NCBI GenBank assembly: GCA_035771165.1
Contig: JAWNZC010000291.1
Span: 1,075,001 to 1,139,000, forward strand
From: Paragorgia papillata
Taxonomy: Eukaryota; Cnidaria; Anthozoa; Scleralcyonacea; Coralliidae
Length of the DNA: 64,000 nucleotides
Direction of reading: 5' to 3'
This document shows, piece after piece, positions 1 to 12,800 of the stretch (the stretch's first letter is position 1; each line of letters opens with the position of its first letter). A program made the position numbers and the translations under genes. The notes beneath the pieces were generated by a model, which was not told the origin of the DNA, did no database searches, and saw only the letters and a program-made list of their open reading frames with translations.

Positions 1-269
1 CCTGTATTATGTTGACATTTTAAGCTGCAAACTGTATTATAAAATACGAATCACTTAACAACTCTGAAGGATTTCTGAGCATTTAATTAAGGCCAAAACT
101 TGATTACCGCCAGTCTAACAGAAATCAAGATGTTACATTTGCAATCCCTTACAATCTCGCCGTTTAATTTTGACCACCCATACTTTCGTGCAGGTTTCTA
201 GTATCTCTTAGTTCAAATTTCACGCTGTTTTCTTTGTTATTCATAAGTCTTTATCTCCCGTACAAACTG

Positions 270-850
270 AATTGAATTGAATTGAATTGAATTTAATGGA
301 ATTGCTCGTTATAAATCCACGGTCTTTATCTGTATAAAGCCCATGGAATATAAAGATAAAGACAAAACCTTGTGAAATTTGAACGAAATTAGTCAGTTCA
401 GTCATATAGTCAATCGAGATATGGTCTGGAAACTCAGCTAAAGTCTTTGGTCTATCTTTTTGTTCGCCTTTATGCATTTTTGTGCTCGGTGCACGGTCAC
501 TGAACACATTGTATTTTAGTATAATGAACGAATTATCCAATAGCAACGTTTCAGTTTAAGCACTCAACCGTGCTATTTAAATATTAATAAACCTAAAACA
601 AAGGATGTGCACGGTGTAAGGTACGGTTCAACATAAAATCACAGCTCATTATAGGCGCTTTGAAGTTTGCCGAGTTTCCAGACCATTATCTCGATTGACT
701 ATGGTTTAGTCAATTACCTCGACTGCTCTGCATTAAGCCTATACTTCCTTCTACGCCTAGTATGTGGCTTAATTGCCTCGGTTCTCGCTAATTAACTCTT
801 GCTTTTATGTTTTCATATAATATAAAACCGTTATGAGGATAAGTTATTAT
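270..850. repeat. Dispersed repeat interrupted by a MITE
   Basis: The flanks (about 270-406 and 702-800) carry a small palindrome around TTTATCTGTATAAAGCCC, then GATAAAGACAAAACCTT, and after the interruption TAGTATGTGGCTTAAT and GCCTCGGTTCT. The same order of segments recurs at 60480-60960. Between the two flanks sits a foldback MITE (407-701). TTAGTCA occurs on both sides of it and may be its target duplication. No coding content is seen. Confidence 0.6.
407..701. mobile_element. MITE, family M1 (full copy)
   Basis: An element of about 295 bp with inverted ends: TAGTCAATCGAGATATGGTC at the left and its near-exact reverse complement at 673-701. The body includes CTCAGCTAAAGTCTTTG and GTGCACGGT segments. 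Further copies lie at 5261-5550, 13110-13260 (truncated) and 45138-45424. It has no open frame of note, so it is non-autonomous. Confidence 0.75.
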
Positions 851-869
851 ATTTTCATCTCAAACTCAT

Positions 870-1125
870 TAATAATTCATGAGGAAAACACAAAGGAAAA
901 TCATGACCGTCACATGTCTAAAATGTGATAGAGAGACGCCCGCTATTTTCGATGAACTTTTTCTTTGATTTTGCGGCTCAGACAACTTCAATTTTCAAAA
1001 TTGATTTCTATATATGAATGAGCTTATTATATGGATAGTTTTTGAAGTCATTTAAGTAACTCGCAGGAAGTGTTTTATCAGGTCTAAAACACTCCTGCTC
1101 GTTATTTAAATAGTACTTCGATCTC
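870..1125 (+). repeat. Dispersed repeat, family D
   Basis: Begins near AATTCATGAGGAAAACACAA and ends with a hairpin in which GTGTTTTATCAG is followed by TAAAACACTCCTGCTCG. Related copies are at 25372-25600 (same orientation) and at 8560-8850 and 24035-24265 (opposite orientation). It is probably a non-autonomous transposon, although its exact ends were not fixed. Confidence 0.55.
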
Positions 1126-1312
1126 AGGACAATTTTAATTGTGCAACAGCTCTTAAAAATAGCGCAAAATAGCTCTTTTGAAGAACTTAGCTAGTATACA
1201 TTAAATATACTCAAACATAGTAGGCATAGTAAGCTGATGGTACTGGATGAACACCCATATAACCCCTGTGTCATTTCTCCTACTAGCTTTACTGCCTTCC
1301 ATATATCCTTAC

Positions 1313-3626
1313 CCACGTAGCATTTAATGAAGGTCCTTGGCCGTCTGGTTCATTGTAACTTGGGATTCTCCATTTGATCCATCGGTTAGTATCAGGACAC
1401 AACGTTCCCGCACCATCAACTACATTCACTCGGACATTGGGACTAATTTGATCAACAAATGCTACTAAGGAAAAAAAACAGCACAAAAGATTAAATAAAC
1501 GGCACCATTTTTATCTGGATATTGTGAACTCTAAAAAGACCGTAACACATTCCTGCCCGAGCCGCACAAAAACCGCGCCTTAATTTTTTTTACTCTGTCT
1601 AATACCGGACGGTTTTATTCATCAAAAGGAGAACCCTCAAACATCCTAGCCAGCAATGAGTAAGTGATTAACTCATTCCTGCCCGAGTTGGTCAAAAACG
1701 ACCTCTTTGTTTTACTCTGCCTAACGCCAGACGATTTGACCACTAGTTAAAGTGCCACTAACCCAAATTGCTTGGGATTCAAATAGCCCTTGTTGAGTAT
1801 ATTAACCAACATATCCTTTCTGTTATTGGACACTTCTTTCATTTTTTATGCCCCTTCAAACTTGCAAAATTTCGCATCTGTTTGTCCCATGGCGGAGCAG
1901 TGAGGGGAATGGGTATAGGATGCGTATGACGTAATACCAGGAATTCGTCTTCAAAAATCTATAAAGTGTAGTACACTGGAACTATAATAAAAGAATTAAA
2001 ATGAAACGCCATTTGAAATCAAGATTCTAGGATTTTTGAGGCGTGTTTCACCGAAATTTTTTCCATCTAAGTTTAATTCGCAGATTTTATGTTTTTACAG
2101 GTACACCTTTATCCATAAAAGACAAGTAAATCGTTCAAGAAACGAAATTCGGTTCGATCCTAAAAAAGGAGACACAGGCTTCTATACCCCCTTGATACGT
2201 CATTGAGCACAGCACAGCATGAAACGAAAGCAAAACTAAAGCTGTATACAGTCATTTCAAACTCACTTTTCACCAAAATGTTCGCAAGTTCGTTGGGAAG
2301 TTCAAACTTCGTTTTTAACTACGCATTTGATTGGCTGCTAGAAACCAAGCAGCCAATTAATCAAATGCCGGTAGTTTGAACTTCCCAACGAACTTCCGAG
2401 TAATACAATTTCCTACTATGAAACTCTAACCGGAACTAATGTTATGATTTATGATTATACTGGAACTATACTTCGCAGACTAATTATAATTCAAAAGTGA
2501 TGATGCGGTTTCAAGAAAAATGTCTGCATACACAACAAACATACATTCTAAGTAATTTTGGTCTGCATTGGTAATAACAGCCGTAAGTCATATCATACAA
2601 ATCGACTAACAGCGCTGCTTGGTAGGAATGATGGATGTACACTACAGGCCAACATATATACACAACAGAACAATCATTTGTACGTAAAAGCTGCACTGAA
2701 CGTAACAAATGAACAAAAGTTCGTTCTGTAAATAGCAATAGGGACTTTAAACAAGCTAGGAGCAAGCTAGGACGACGACGGCAATTAAATTACTGCACTT
2801 AAAAGAAACAATGGATCAGGACATCGTATAATTGTATGCTTTATGTATTTTGTAAGACCTTTAAAAAGTAGCCATAGCTTCGTATGACAGATTAACGCCT
2901 TTTGCTGTTCTTGCCAAAACGTTGTCTTGAAAACGTGAAAACGCTTCAGTTGACGTCGATGTGCAACGAGGAAGTGATTGGGATTACTCTTGAGTTGGGA
3001 CTGCAAATTATTCAACGTTTTGTTTTGGTTCAAAATCACTATTGTACTTGGGTCGTCCTCGTGACGTTCGCGTTGTGCTTGCGCAAGGGGGTCCCTAATT
3101 ACTGAACAACACGAAAACGAAAATGTTGTGAACTACCGAAATTTTTAGCCACGACATAATTGACGTTTCGTGCGGAGCTCTTCCTCAGAATGAGTATTTT
3201 GAAAGGTTAGCTCCACTCAAAACGTCAGTATTTCGTTGCTAAAAAATCTCATCAGTTCACGTTTTCGTTTTACTATATCCAAAACACTGCATAGGTTATT
3301 GTAACATAAAACTAGAGTGCTGTGTATAGTTTGGTTTATCACGCGTTTGTGTTGAGTTGTCTGAAGTGCATGCAATATGTCAGTTGGTTAGTAAACAGTC
3401 TGTCATATAAGCCATGCATGAATAGCATATACAAGTTTATTACAGGATATATTGCTTACTATAGCATTTAATACATGCATGTACTTTCAGTACTCTCAAT
3501 ACAGAAGTCAAAATTATGGTTTCTTCATCTGAACTTACGTTCGTTTAAGCTGGCCAATGCTTCTTCAGGTGGATCCGAAAAAAGCGACGGGTCGATCTGT
3601 CCGTAGTCCATCTCAGCGAAGGAGGT
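1313..3626 (-). CDS. Unidentified gene, two candidate exons (partial)
   Basis: Two minus-strand segments look like exons. The first, 3539-3626, has acceptor CCAAAG and donor C|GTAAGT and reads TSFAEMDYGQIDPSLF and onward. The second, 1313-1464, has a pyrimidine-rich acceptor TTTTTTTTCCTTAG and donor TGG|GTAAGG, and encodes 50 residues including VDGAGTLCPDTNRWIKWRIP and SLNATW. Their phases agree (the first ends one base into a codon, the second supplies two), so they may belong to one transcript running off the left edge. A hydrophobic stretch is open in frame just upstream of the first segment. I do not recognise the protein. The start and remaining exons are not found, and the model could be wrong. 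Confidence 0.35.
1600..1760. repeat. Short dispersed repeat with CCAGACGATTTT core
   Basis: Two tandem copies of a unit containing ACGCCAGACGATTT, CATCAAAAGGAGAACCCTC and GCAATGAGT. The same unit is scattered through the window, for example near 8455-8520, 40995-41065, 47220-47400, 51735-51800 and 63335-63490. It also resembles the 25-bp unit of the minisatellite at 36903-37305. Confidence 0.55.
2250..2400. mobile_element. Foldback MITE, family C
   Basis: Inverted arms built on TTCGTTGGGAAGTTCAAAC (2290-2310) and its complement at 2376-2396 surround ACGCATTTGATTGGCTGCT and its complement. A longer relative with both outer arms is at 43609-43845. Confidence 0.65.
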
Positions 3627-4273
3627 CTTTGGCGATGTGGAACAGAAACAAATCACGAAGAATGATGAAATACAATCAAAACAAAACTACACCAAGAAGC
3701 CACGATGAATACATAATTACGGCATAAGTATATAGCATCCTGTTCGATTCGAGAGAAGTGCGGACATGCAGTTTCATTCTATAGTGTCTGCCAAACGTTC
3801 GGCGAAATGGTATTCAAAACGGGATAAAACCAAAACAAGTTTACTGCAAGACTATTTGCATTGATATGTTAATTTCCAAGAATACAATCAAACGTCCAGT
3901 CGACCAGAACGGACTATAAATCTTCTTGTTCCGTCTAGAAGTACTTGTCGTTGAGTGTTCAAAGTAATTTTATATAAGTAAGCGGAAAGTGACCGAATCT
4001 CTATTATTAATCTAGTATTGATTTCATAAATCGAAACTAAACACAGATAGAGTTCAACATAAACAATTCACTCCTGTTTTCAATAATGAAGATTGACGTT
4101 CCAGGAAATTAAAATTGCTTCCAGTTTCTCAATTATTGTTTACCACAAACATTCCTCCGCTAAAATTTCGAAACATAATGGGGGTGTGACTCTCATTTAA
4201 AAGTGGTTTCCCGTTTTAATACGAGGTACTTATTGAGCGAATTGGAATGACTTCTTCCTTCGTTTTAACACCG

Positions 4274-4562
4274 ATAAAGGTGCCCTCCAGTCCGTTCTGC
4301 GCATGTACGAAACTAATGTTTACATCTCTATTTAGAAAAAATATACTGATACCTTATTCAAGATTGTAAGCTTTTCTTGCTTCCTCTTCATTACTTGTAC
4401 CCAAAACAAAACATTTTCAGAAGAAATAGAAGAAATCCGAAGAGATATCCTCGCCGAACGAATCGCTTGGTTTTCTGCCATGTTGTTCCACGAATGTCAT
4501 GTTTGAGTCCTCATAAACAAAGATTCGGATCATGCGCAGAACGGACTGGACGGCACCTTTAA
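4274..4562. mobile_element. Foldback element
   Basis: GGTGCCCTCCAGTCCGTTCT (from about 4279) is matched in inverse orientation by AGAACGGACTGGACGGCACC (ending about 4558). The interior shows no convincing gene. Confidence 0.5.
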
Positions 4563-4669
4563 ATATGCGTGTTTCCGAAAAATTTCGGTTAGCTGACTTT
4601 TGCTTATTGATTAACCTATTCCTGCCGGAGCCGGAAAAAAACAAGCCCTTATTTTACTCCAACGCCGCA

Positions 4670-4905
4670 AACAAACAAACAAACAAACAAACAAACAAAC
4701 AGAGTGAGTGAAGTGAGTGGGGTGAAGTGAGTGGGGTGAAGTGAGTGGGGTGGAGCGAGTGGAGTAGAGTGAAGTGAAGTAGAGGGAGGTGAAGTGGAGT
4801 GAAGTAGAGTGGAGCGAGATGGAGTGGAGTGAGTAGAATAAGCCAAATGAGTAGAATAAATGGAATGAGTGAAGTGACCGGAATGAGTGAGATGAGTTGA
4901 ATGAA
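4670..4905. repeat. Simple repeats: AAAC array then degenerate GAGTGAAGTG repeats
   Basis: About eight AAAC units are followed by about 220 bp of purine-rich GAGTG/GAAGTG/GGAGT permutations. Open frames here are repeat artefacts. The rest of 3630-5260 is AT-rich and holds nothing else that I can support. Confidence 0.8.
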
Positions 4906-5260
4906 ATAAATAAATTAAAACTTCCACCTACCCTTTTACAAAGTAGTCAAGATAGCCCATCTGAAAGAGCATTTAATACAACACGCCACTAGTGCATTAA
5001 ACAAACATTTACACCGCCCACACAACAACCTGTTTTATTTATAACATTAAAAACCCTTCAACATAGAGCCCTAAACTTAATTGGAAAAAATATCTATGTA
5101 ACATGTAAAACAAGCTTAACTTATCTAAAACGAATACAGTAAACACAAGCTAATAAAAACCTACATCTTACATGCAAAACCAACCCAGGATAGGTTGTTT
5201 ATTGAACATCTACTGGAAAATCAATGTTTTCTTATTAAGAATGTTCTTACCATTTAATCA

Positions 5261-5550
5261 TAGTCATTCGAAATATGGTCTGGAACTCAGCTAAAGTCTT
5301 TGTTCTATCTTTTTGTTCGCATTTTTGTGCACGGTGCACGGTCAATGAACCCACTGTAGTTTAGTATAATGAACGAATTGTCCAATAGCAACGTTTCAGT
5401 TCAATCACTCAACCGTGCTATTTAAATATTAATAAACCTAAAACAAAGGATGTGCACGGTGCAAGGTACGGTTCAACATAAAATCACAGCTCATTAAATT
5501 ACTGGCGCTTTGAAGTTTGCCGAGTTTCCAGACCATATCTCGATTGACTA
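5261..5550. mobile_element. MITE, family M1
   Basis: Second full copy of the element at 407-701, with TAGTCATTCGAAATATGGTC at the left, the inverse CCATATCTCGATTGACTA at the right, and the same interior segments in order. Confidence 0.7.
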
Positions 5551-5860
5551 TGGTTTAATAAGTCACAAAATTAACAAATTTCAGCCTGAGCTTTAATAAG
5601 AGAAAGGTCTTTATTAGCTAGCGTTTACTGTACTTGGTTAGGTAAACCAGCAAGTCTTTTTCAGTGCTGTTTTTTAAATCCCTTTCAAAAATAGTTTTCC
5701 CCAGTGTTTTTCGTCCCCACCCCACCCCCAACTACAACTTGCATTGTGGTATTAAAAGTACCAATTTCAAAAAAGAGGCATCCCAGAATCCACCACAGCA
5801 AAAAAGACGGCGGAATTTAAATTTAACCATAATATTTTGCGTATAGTAAAAATATATCTC

Positions 5861-6370
5861 TAAGTTTGTCTCATTTGAAAGAACTCGTCAAATGGTATAA
5901 GAAGACCTTTTACAATTTTTCCGTATCTGTTTTGGTTTTGGAAATATTTCGACCAAAGACAGCGTGCTGTCCGCCATCTTGGAATTATTTTCGATATGCA
6001 AAATTATGCATGTGACGACATAACCAGGGTAAAGTGAAATTTTTATCATGCCGACCTTGACATTATGAGCTAGAAACTCGATTTTGTTGCGCTATTTCCA
6101 TTTTAAATTGACCCACAACATTTAAAAAGCCTTCCGTGGAAATTTGGTCACCCACGGAGTAGTTTCATCAGGTTTACCCTGCTTGTGACGTCACCAATTT
6201 CCTAGTTAATTAGACCCAATATTACAACAAGATGGCGGACAGCACGCTGTCTTTGGTCGAAATATTACAAAACACAAGAAAGATACAGAAAAATTACAAA
6301 AGGTCTTCTTATACCATTTGACGAGTTATTTCAAATGGGACAAATTTAATTTTTATTGCCAATACCCTTT
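5861..6370. mobile_element. Foldback MITE, family A
   Basis: Long inverted arms. The left arm includes GGTATAAGAAGACC, GACCAAAGACAGCGTGCTGT and CCGCCATCTTG, and the right arm mirrors them, ending ATTGCCAATACCCTTT. Copies are at 40198-40720 and, 5'-truncated, at 42048-42440. A related family (B) is at 28564-29019 and 39512-39966. Confidence 0.75.
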
Positions 6371-6549
6371 AAGTTCATTTAGATGTCAGACAAGCTTTAA
6401 CTTAAAAAGCGTATCTATGACAACACGATGACACGTAAATAACACATTTTTGAAGTTCGCAAAAAATCATGTTAAAATGTACAGTCGCCATTTTTTTTTG
6501 CTGAAGTGGATTTGAACTGCAGTTAAAATACACAAGTTCCTCACACGGT

Positions 6550-7515
6550 TAAGGTGACGTAATACGGGCAATATTTCCCTTCAACTTTTGCAAGTTGAAA
6601 AGCGTTGTTGCACGTATTATCACCCACCTTAAACATTGTCACGCAACAATAATTTTGTTGCAAGTTGAAAAGATTTGTTGAAAAAAGTAGACTCCAGGTC
6701 TACTTGCTGAAGTAGACTCCAGGTCTACTTGCTGAAGTAGACTCCAGGTCTACTTGCTGAAGTAGACTCCAAGTCTAGTTGCTGAAGTAGACTCCAGGTC
6801 TACTTGCTGAAGTAGACTCCAGATCTAGTTGCTGAAGTAGACTCCAGGTCTACTTGCTGAAGTAGACTCCAGGTCTACATGCTGAAGTAGACTCCAGGTC
6901 CAACCTCGTCCCCAGGGCCATTTGTAGGGGCTGGGCCAAGATGGCGGCCAAAAACAAAATGGCGGGAACAAATGGCCCTGGTGGAGGCTAGCTCAAAATG
7001 CGCAGTATATTGCGCATTTTGATAACTAGAACTCAGTCCTTGACACAGTAATTATACCTAATTACAGCTAATTATTGCATGGTTTGAAATATAATTTCCC
7101 GTGCCGTGGGCAGGAACAACCGACAAGGTCAAAATACAATTTTTAAAAAAAAAATACAAAATCAAACCGTCTGATTTACGCCATAAGGTCTTGACCAATC
7201 AGAGGCTGAGATAGCCTAGCCTCCACCAGGGCCATTTGTTCCCGCCATCTTGGCCCAGTTCCCTATAAATGGCCCTGGGTACGAGGTTGACTCCAGGTCT
7301 AGTTGCTGAAGTAGACTCCAGGTCTACATGCTGAAGTAGACTCCAGGTCTACATGCTGAAGTAGACTCGAGGTGTAGTTGCTGAAGTAGACTCCAGGTCT
7401 AGTTGCTGAAACATGCTGATTCAACTTACAACAAAATCATTGTTGCGTAACAATGTTTAAGGTGGGTGATAATACGTGCAACAACGCCGCTTTTGAACTT
7501 GCAACGCAACATTGA
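6550..7515. mobile_element. Outer foldback element carrying a 25-bp minisatellite
   Basis: Arms at about 6598-6670 and 7419-7494 are inverted copies sharing ACGTATTATCACCCACCTTA and a GTTGTTGCAC core. Between them lie two blocks (6685-6900, 7289-7410) of a 25-bp tandem unit, GAAGTAGACTCCAGGTCTAC plus TTGCT. The blocks are split by a second foldback element (6901-7288). Confidence 0.65.
6901..7288. mobile_element. Foldback element nested in minisatellite, 10-bp TSD
   Basis: Ends are CAACCTCGT at the left and its inverse at the right. Arms share CCAGGGCCATTTGT, CCAAGATGGCGG and AACAAATGGCCCTGGTGGAGGC in inverse order. The flanking sequence ACTCCAGGTC, part of the minisatellite unit, occurs directly on both sides. 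This fits a 10-bp target-site duplication, in the 9-10 bp range typical of Mutator-like elements. Confidence 0.65.
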
Positions 7516-7530
7516 TGCAGCAATTTGTTT

Positions 7531-7908
7531 CACCTTTAAGTCCCGCACAGACGACCAAGTTTTCCTTGGCAAATTTTTCCTTGACAAGTTTTATTTGTTC
7601 GTGTATACGACACGAATTGACAAGTTTTTCCTTGACAAGGAGCTTTGTTCAAAAGCTGGTCATGCCAGCTTTTGAACAAGGAAAATTGTTCGTGTGTATA
7701 GTCGTCAAGGAAAACTTGACAAGATCATCTCCGAAGCTTATTACGCGATCATTGCCGTCAAGGAAAAACCTTGTCCAACCGTACGCACGAGCAATTATAA
7801 ATTTTCAAGGAAAATGTTTGGGGGACAAATTGTTCATCGTACACACGAGCAAGGAAAGCTACCAAGGAACTTGTCAAGGAAAACTTGGTCGTCTGTGCGG
7901 GACTTTAG
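7531..7908. mobile_element. Foldback element
   Basis: TTTAAGTCCCGCACAGACGA with CCAAGTTTTCCTTG (7531-7566) is repeated in inverse orientation at 7873-7908. GTCAAGGAAAA-type motifs recur through the interior. The 149-aa open frame across it is a by-product of the inverted repeats. Confidence 0.65.
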
Positions 7909-8265
7909 GGTGTAGCTCCCTCACCTTCACGCGAGTTCAACTCGCGGGTGTGGAACTGTAACGTAATTTACACACGTGATACACGCAATAAAAAGCAAAT
8001 ATGAAACTCGCTAGCAAATATAAACACTAGTCGAGTTTAATCCGAAAACAAACAGATATAAAAAATATCCCTATAAAAATATAAAAGGTTAAAATGTATA
8101 CTATATGTTGACTAAAAGTCTTTTAAAAATGCACACACCAGTGAAGCAATACTCATGAGCTAATTAATAAGAGTTCATTATTGGATATAGGTATTTCCTT
8201 GTTGTGTTTTTAAAAATAATACAATTCTGTCTAAAATTCTCCACTACCTGTAATACCTGATAAAT

Positions 8266-9651
8266 TTAGGCGATTGTCAATTGACTAGTGTCCAGGTCCT
8301 TCGGTCGATATTTACTGAAGATCATTTGCACCTGAGTTTGAACACTGCGAGGTTCCGGTTTTTTCATTCGAACCAAGTCTTCCACGTCAAGAAGCACGGC
8401 CACACCGACTTTTCTAAAAAAAGAAAAATTGTTAACACTTTGAAGCCTGAAGACACGTCTTTAGTATTTTATTCTGGCTAACGCCAGACGATTTTATTCA
8501 GCACAGGGAGAGGTCCAGGCCTCAAACTCAAAGTGTTAAGTTTCATAATTCTTGTGAATTTTGTAATATTTAAACACGAGTAGCAGTGTTTTATTCGATT
8601 TAAAACACGAAGCGATAACCAAGTGTTTTAAATTTGATAAAACACTGCTGCTCATGTTTTTAAATAGTACTTAAAAAACGATCCATTTGGTAAGTTCATT
8701 GGCGTAGTAATTCTGAAAAATAACGTTGTCTAAGCCGAGAAAATCAAAGCTAAAGTTTATGTAAATCAGGAGGTTTCTTTATCAGATATAAAACCATAGA
8801 CATGGCACCAATTTCCTTTGTGTTTTCCTCATGAATTATCGAGTTTTTTAAGCCTTCAAAAGCGCTTGCAAAGTTCACCAAACCTTTCCACCTCGAAGCT
8901 TCAAAACAAATTCGCAAGAGAAACGTTTTGGCGCGAAAACGAAAGCCAATCAAAAGGAACACGGGATACCAAAAGCTTTGCGCCTGCGCGAGCTCCCGAC
9001 TGAAAGAAGAGCGGGAAACTTGTTGTTATTGTGTAATTCGGCGCGACTGCCACAGGTTTCTCGCAAATTTTAAGCAAACTACTGAAACTTTAAGGTTCGA
9101 ACTTTCTGTAAATACTACTTACTCAGCGGCTTGGAATGCGGTGGTAAAGTTTCTTTCTCTGTCGCCAGGAACAAGGGAATTAAAGTCGAATAATTCGGGG
9201 TTAAACTTGTGGATCAACGCTGCCATAGCCAAACCATCGGTGAAACTGCCGCTGAAGTTAGTAATGTTAACATTCTAAAAACAAAGAAAATGTTTTTCAT
9301 TTAACACAGGTTTATGAAACAAGTAAAACCGTACGAGACAAGCACCGCAGACAGCGTGTTACACACTGCAATTAGAGAGATTAAATTAAACACCAAAAGT
9401 TACAAGAAGGGAAAAGTCTTGTTCTTTTCTCTATCTTGATCGATATTCTGATTGTTATTCTCTATCCTCACGTGTCCACGAAACCACATCAACGTCCCTC
9501 AACGTACCTCATATTCTTCCGTCTGTTCCTTGCACCACTGCAAGACCAGTTGAGAAACTGACATTTGCCGTTTGAGTTGGGGTTTCTTTTTCGGAGGACT
9601 AAAGAAAAAAGAAAATAGTCAATAGGAAACCTGTATGTATGTATGTACGTG

Positions 9652-9710
<59 letters not shown>

Positions 9711-9741
9711 GTCTGTCTGTCTGTGTGTCTGTCTGTCTGTG

Positions 9742-9776
<35 letters not shown>

Positions 9777-9789
9777 GTCTGTCTGTCTG

Positions 9790-9824
<35 letters not shown>

Positions 9825-12800
9825 GTGTCTGTGCGTCTAGGGTTAGCGTGTGTCCGTCTATGTGCGTGCGTGTGTATCAGTTTCTCGTCTGTCTGTGTGT
9901 CTGTCTGCACAGACACACAGACACACAGACAGACAAACAAACAGACAGACACACAGACAAACAGACAGACCCACACACAGACAGACACACAGACAAACAG
10001 TGTCTCTCTCTCTGTCTGTCCATCGGTCTGTCTGTGCGTTTCTCCGTTCGTCTGTCTAAGCGTCCGTCCGTCTATCCGTCCGTCCGTTCGTTCGTCTGAT
10101 AAGAATGGTCTTTAATTAGAATACATCAAACGTGTATCTTTACAATCAAATTACTCCTAAGGATTTTTCAATGTGGCCATGTGTCGAGGCATATCAAAGG
10201 CGCTTTAAGCAGCCGCCATACGACACAGTTCAGACCACGGATCCTTGCTAAGCCCTAGGTGTTGAGAAAACCGGAGAACCCGGCGAAAAACCCTCGGAGC
10301 ACAGGAGAGACCAACTAGTAGTCTTACCTTCTTCGTGGTATTTTCTCTATCGGTTTATTTTCATTATCCGTTTTGTTTTCCTTATTCTGCTGTTGTGGTT
10401 GAGCGGGAACAGGGGTGGGTTTCGGAGCTGGTTTAGGAGCAGCGGGGGGTGGTGCAGGTTTTGGTTCACTCTTTGGCTTCTCTTGTTCTGACATTTGCTT
10501 GAAGTAAGCCATCCTCTCTGCTGGAGATCCAAAAGCATTAGGTTTGATTCCTCCAGGCTTTCCCTGCAGCACAGAAAAAAAAGACAAATTAAAGATTCCA
10601 TTATTATGTGATCAATGAAAAAAATCTCGAGACTTTACGACTATCAACGGAAGCTGAAAGTGTGTCAGTAGTGTGTTGCAGGTTTAGCCATGGGACATCA
10701 CTTGCCATCAGGGCGCTTATATAGCTATTATATGAGCGCCCTGCTTGCCATATGAAAGTCGGGCATAGATAATGGTAGGGGAACTGGATAGGAAACTTAC
10801 GAAACCGGAAACGATGTTTGTACAACTTGCAATGGTAATTTACACGTACAAGGGGCTAATGGGCCTAACGGGTGATCCCACATGGCCAGAATCAGACACT
10901 GCTGAACTTAAGTGACAATACACTATTGTTTATGTAAGTGTATTGTTTATACGTGTATAATTACCATAGCAAGTTGTGCAAACATCGTTTCCGGTTTCGT
11001 AAGTTTCCTATCCAAGACGACAAACCTATGTGGTTAAGACCAGACGGTTTTACTAGGCTACATCAATCTCGTTTCCAGAGCCCACGTTCCCCACCCGGGA
11101 AACGAGAGACTCCGTTTCACATCGATATTTCATTGCCTGATGAACAGGATTACTCTTCTTCCGGATAACAAGAATCCTGTGATGGCGTGAACGGATTATC
11201 CCAGAGCCTCTCGTTTCCCGCCCGCTTGGTAAGGGGAACGTGGGCTCTGGGAACGAGATTGAGGCTATATAAGACCTAAGACGTTACGCTACATTGCAAG
11301 GCGTTCTGCTACGTTATAAAACGTTCCGTTACGTTGTAAGATTGTTACACCTACGTTGTTAGACATAGGTTCAACAAACGACTAAACGAGGCGCATGACA
11401 AAGTTGTTTTTACAACTTACCATAGGTGTAAATTTACTGTCAACTTTAGGAGTCATTCGGGTTCGTGATAACCGTCTCTGGAATCGAGTATCGTTTGCTT
11501 TCGTTGCTTCTTGTTCATTCATAACAGGTCCATTCTGCGTCGCTATGTTGGGTTTCTCACTCACGTGCTTTGGCACTTGTAACTTAGCAACCGACCTACG
11601 CCGAGAGCGCAATGCATTTCGGTTAGGATGGCTGATTTCTTGCTCTTCCTTCTTCTCGGTCACATCGCTGGAGAAATGAACCCCGGGTTTAGTTTTCTCC
11701 ACGGTAGTCTTCGATGTCTGAGTGGTCGTAACACTTCTCGTCTGACTACTAGTGGTACTCACTGCCGGGGAACCATTACCCGGTCGACTAGTGGTCTTAT
11801 TATTATTCGAGTCCACGCTCTCGAACTTATTCCGAAACGCGTTAACTCCCCTGGGAGGTGCCCCAGGCCCCGAGGAGTACGCGGCCTTCTCTCTCTGCAT
11901 CACATTACTCAGTTTGTTCATGAGGAAGTTAGTCGAAGGAGGAGGCTTCGCCAAGCTCCGTCGTCGGCTTCGTAGCTCGAGAATGTTCGTACCGCTGTCG
12001 GGACGTTCCATGGGTTTGTCCTGCACGTTAGCGAAGCGAACCTTGGAGTCTGGGGCTGGTTGAGAGACACGCGCACTATCGAGTTTCCGTGGGGCGACAG
12101 GAGATTTGTGCGAGGGTACAACTGCCGGGGCATTGTTGTTGGCGCGATCGTCGTCGACTTCTTTTTGCCTCTGTTCTCGTTTCTCTTTCAAAGTTCGTAG
12201 TAGAGCACGGATTTGTCGCCGCTCAGACAAATCACGAGTCGACTCCAACTAAAATAACGAAAAGAAAGAAAGAAAAACAATAAACTAAAAATAAAGTAAA
12301 GAAAAAAAAAAGAAAAAAAAAGGAAAAAAAAAGAAGATAAAGATAAATCGGAAAAAGGCTAAACACCATCCACCCGAACATAAGATGAAGAGTTAATTTC
12401 TTCATATAATATATCATATAATAATCTTCTTCAATCTTTTTATATTTCGTTGCCTAAAGGCGAGATCTTACTCGATTTTTCTGATTTCTTACTATTCTCT
12501 AGCTCCAAAACTCGTAGAGGATCCTCGGGTTTAGATTTTTGTCTTATACCAGCACGGACCTCCACTTTTCGCGATTACCAATTGCAATCCGTTCTTCTTC
12601 ATCTACGCAGCATTAAAGCCCTTTTCTTTGATCCCGACGACATCCGTACATGGCGTATTAGTTGTCCTTTATGTCGTCAATTTAATTTATCTTCCGTTTG
12701 TCATTGCTAGTTGTATATTCAGTTTATAATTTGTATTTTTTATTGTATATTTAGTATTTGACTTTGTACTTACATTGATTTTGTTAACATTTATTTTTGG

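Noticed and set aside
7512..7961. 149-codon plus-strand frame
   Set aside because: Lies across a foldback element; its two ends are inverse copies and no domain is seen.
9599..10115. Several overlapping frames of 65-158 codons on both strands
   Set aside because: Composed entirely of CTGT/ACAG repeats (Cys-Leu-Ser-Val or Thr-Asp-Arg-Gln peptides).
11395..12063. Plus-strand frames of 94-115 codons
   Set aside because: Antisense shadows of exon 2 of the smoothelin-like gene.
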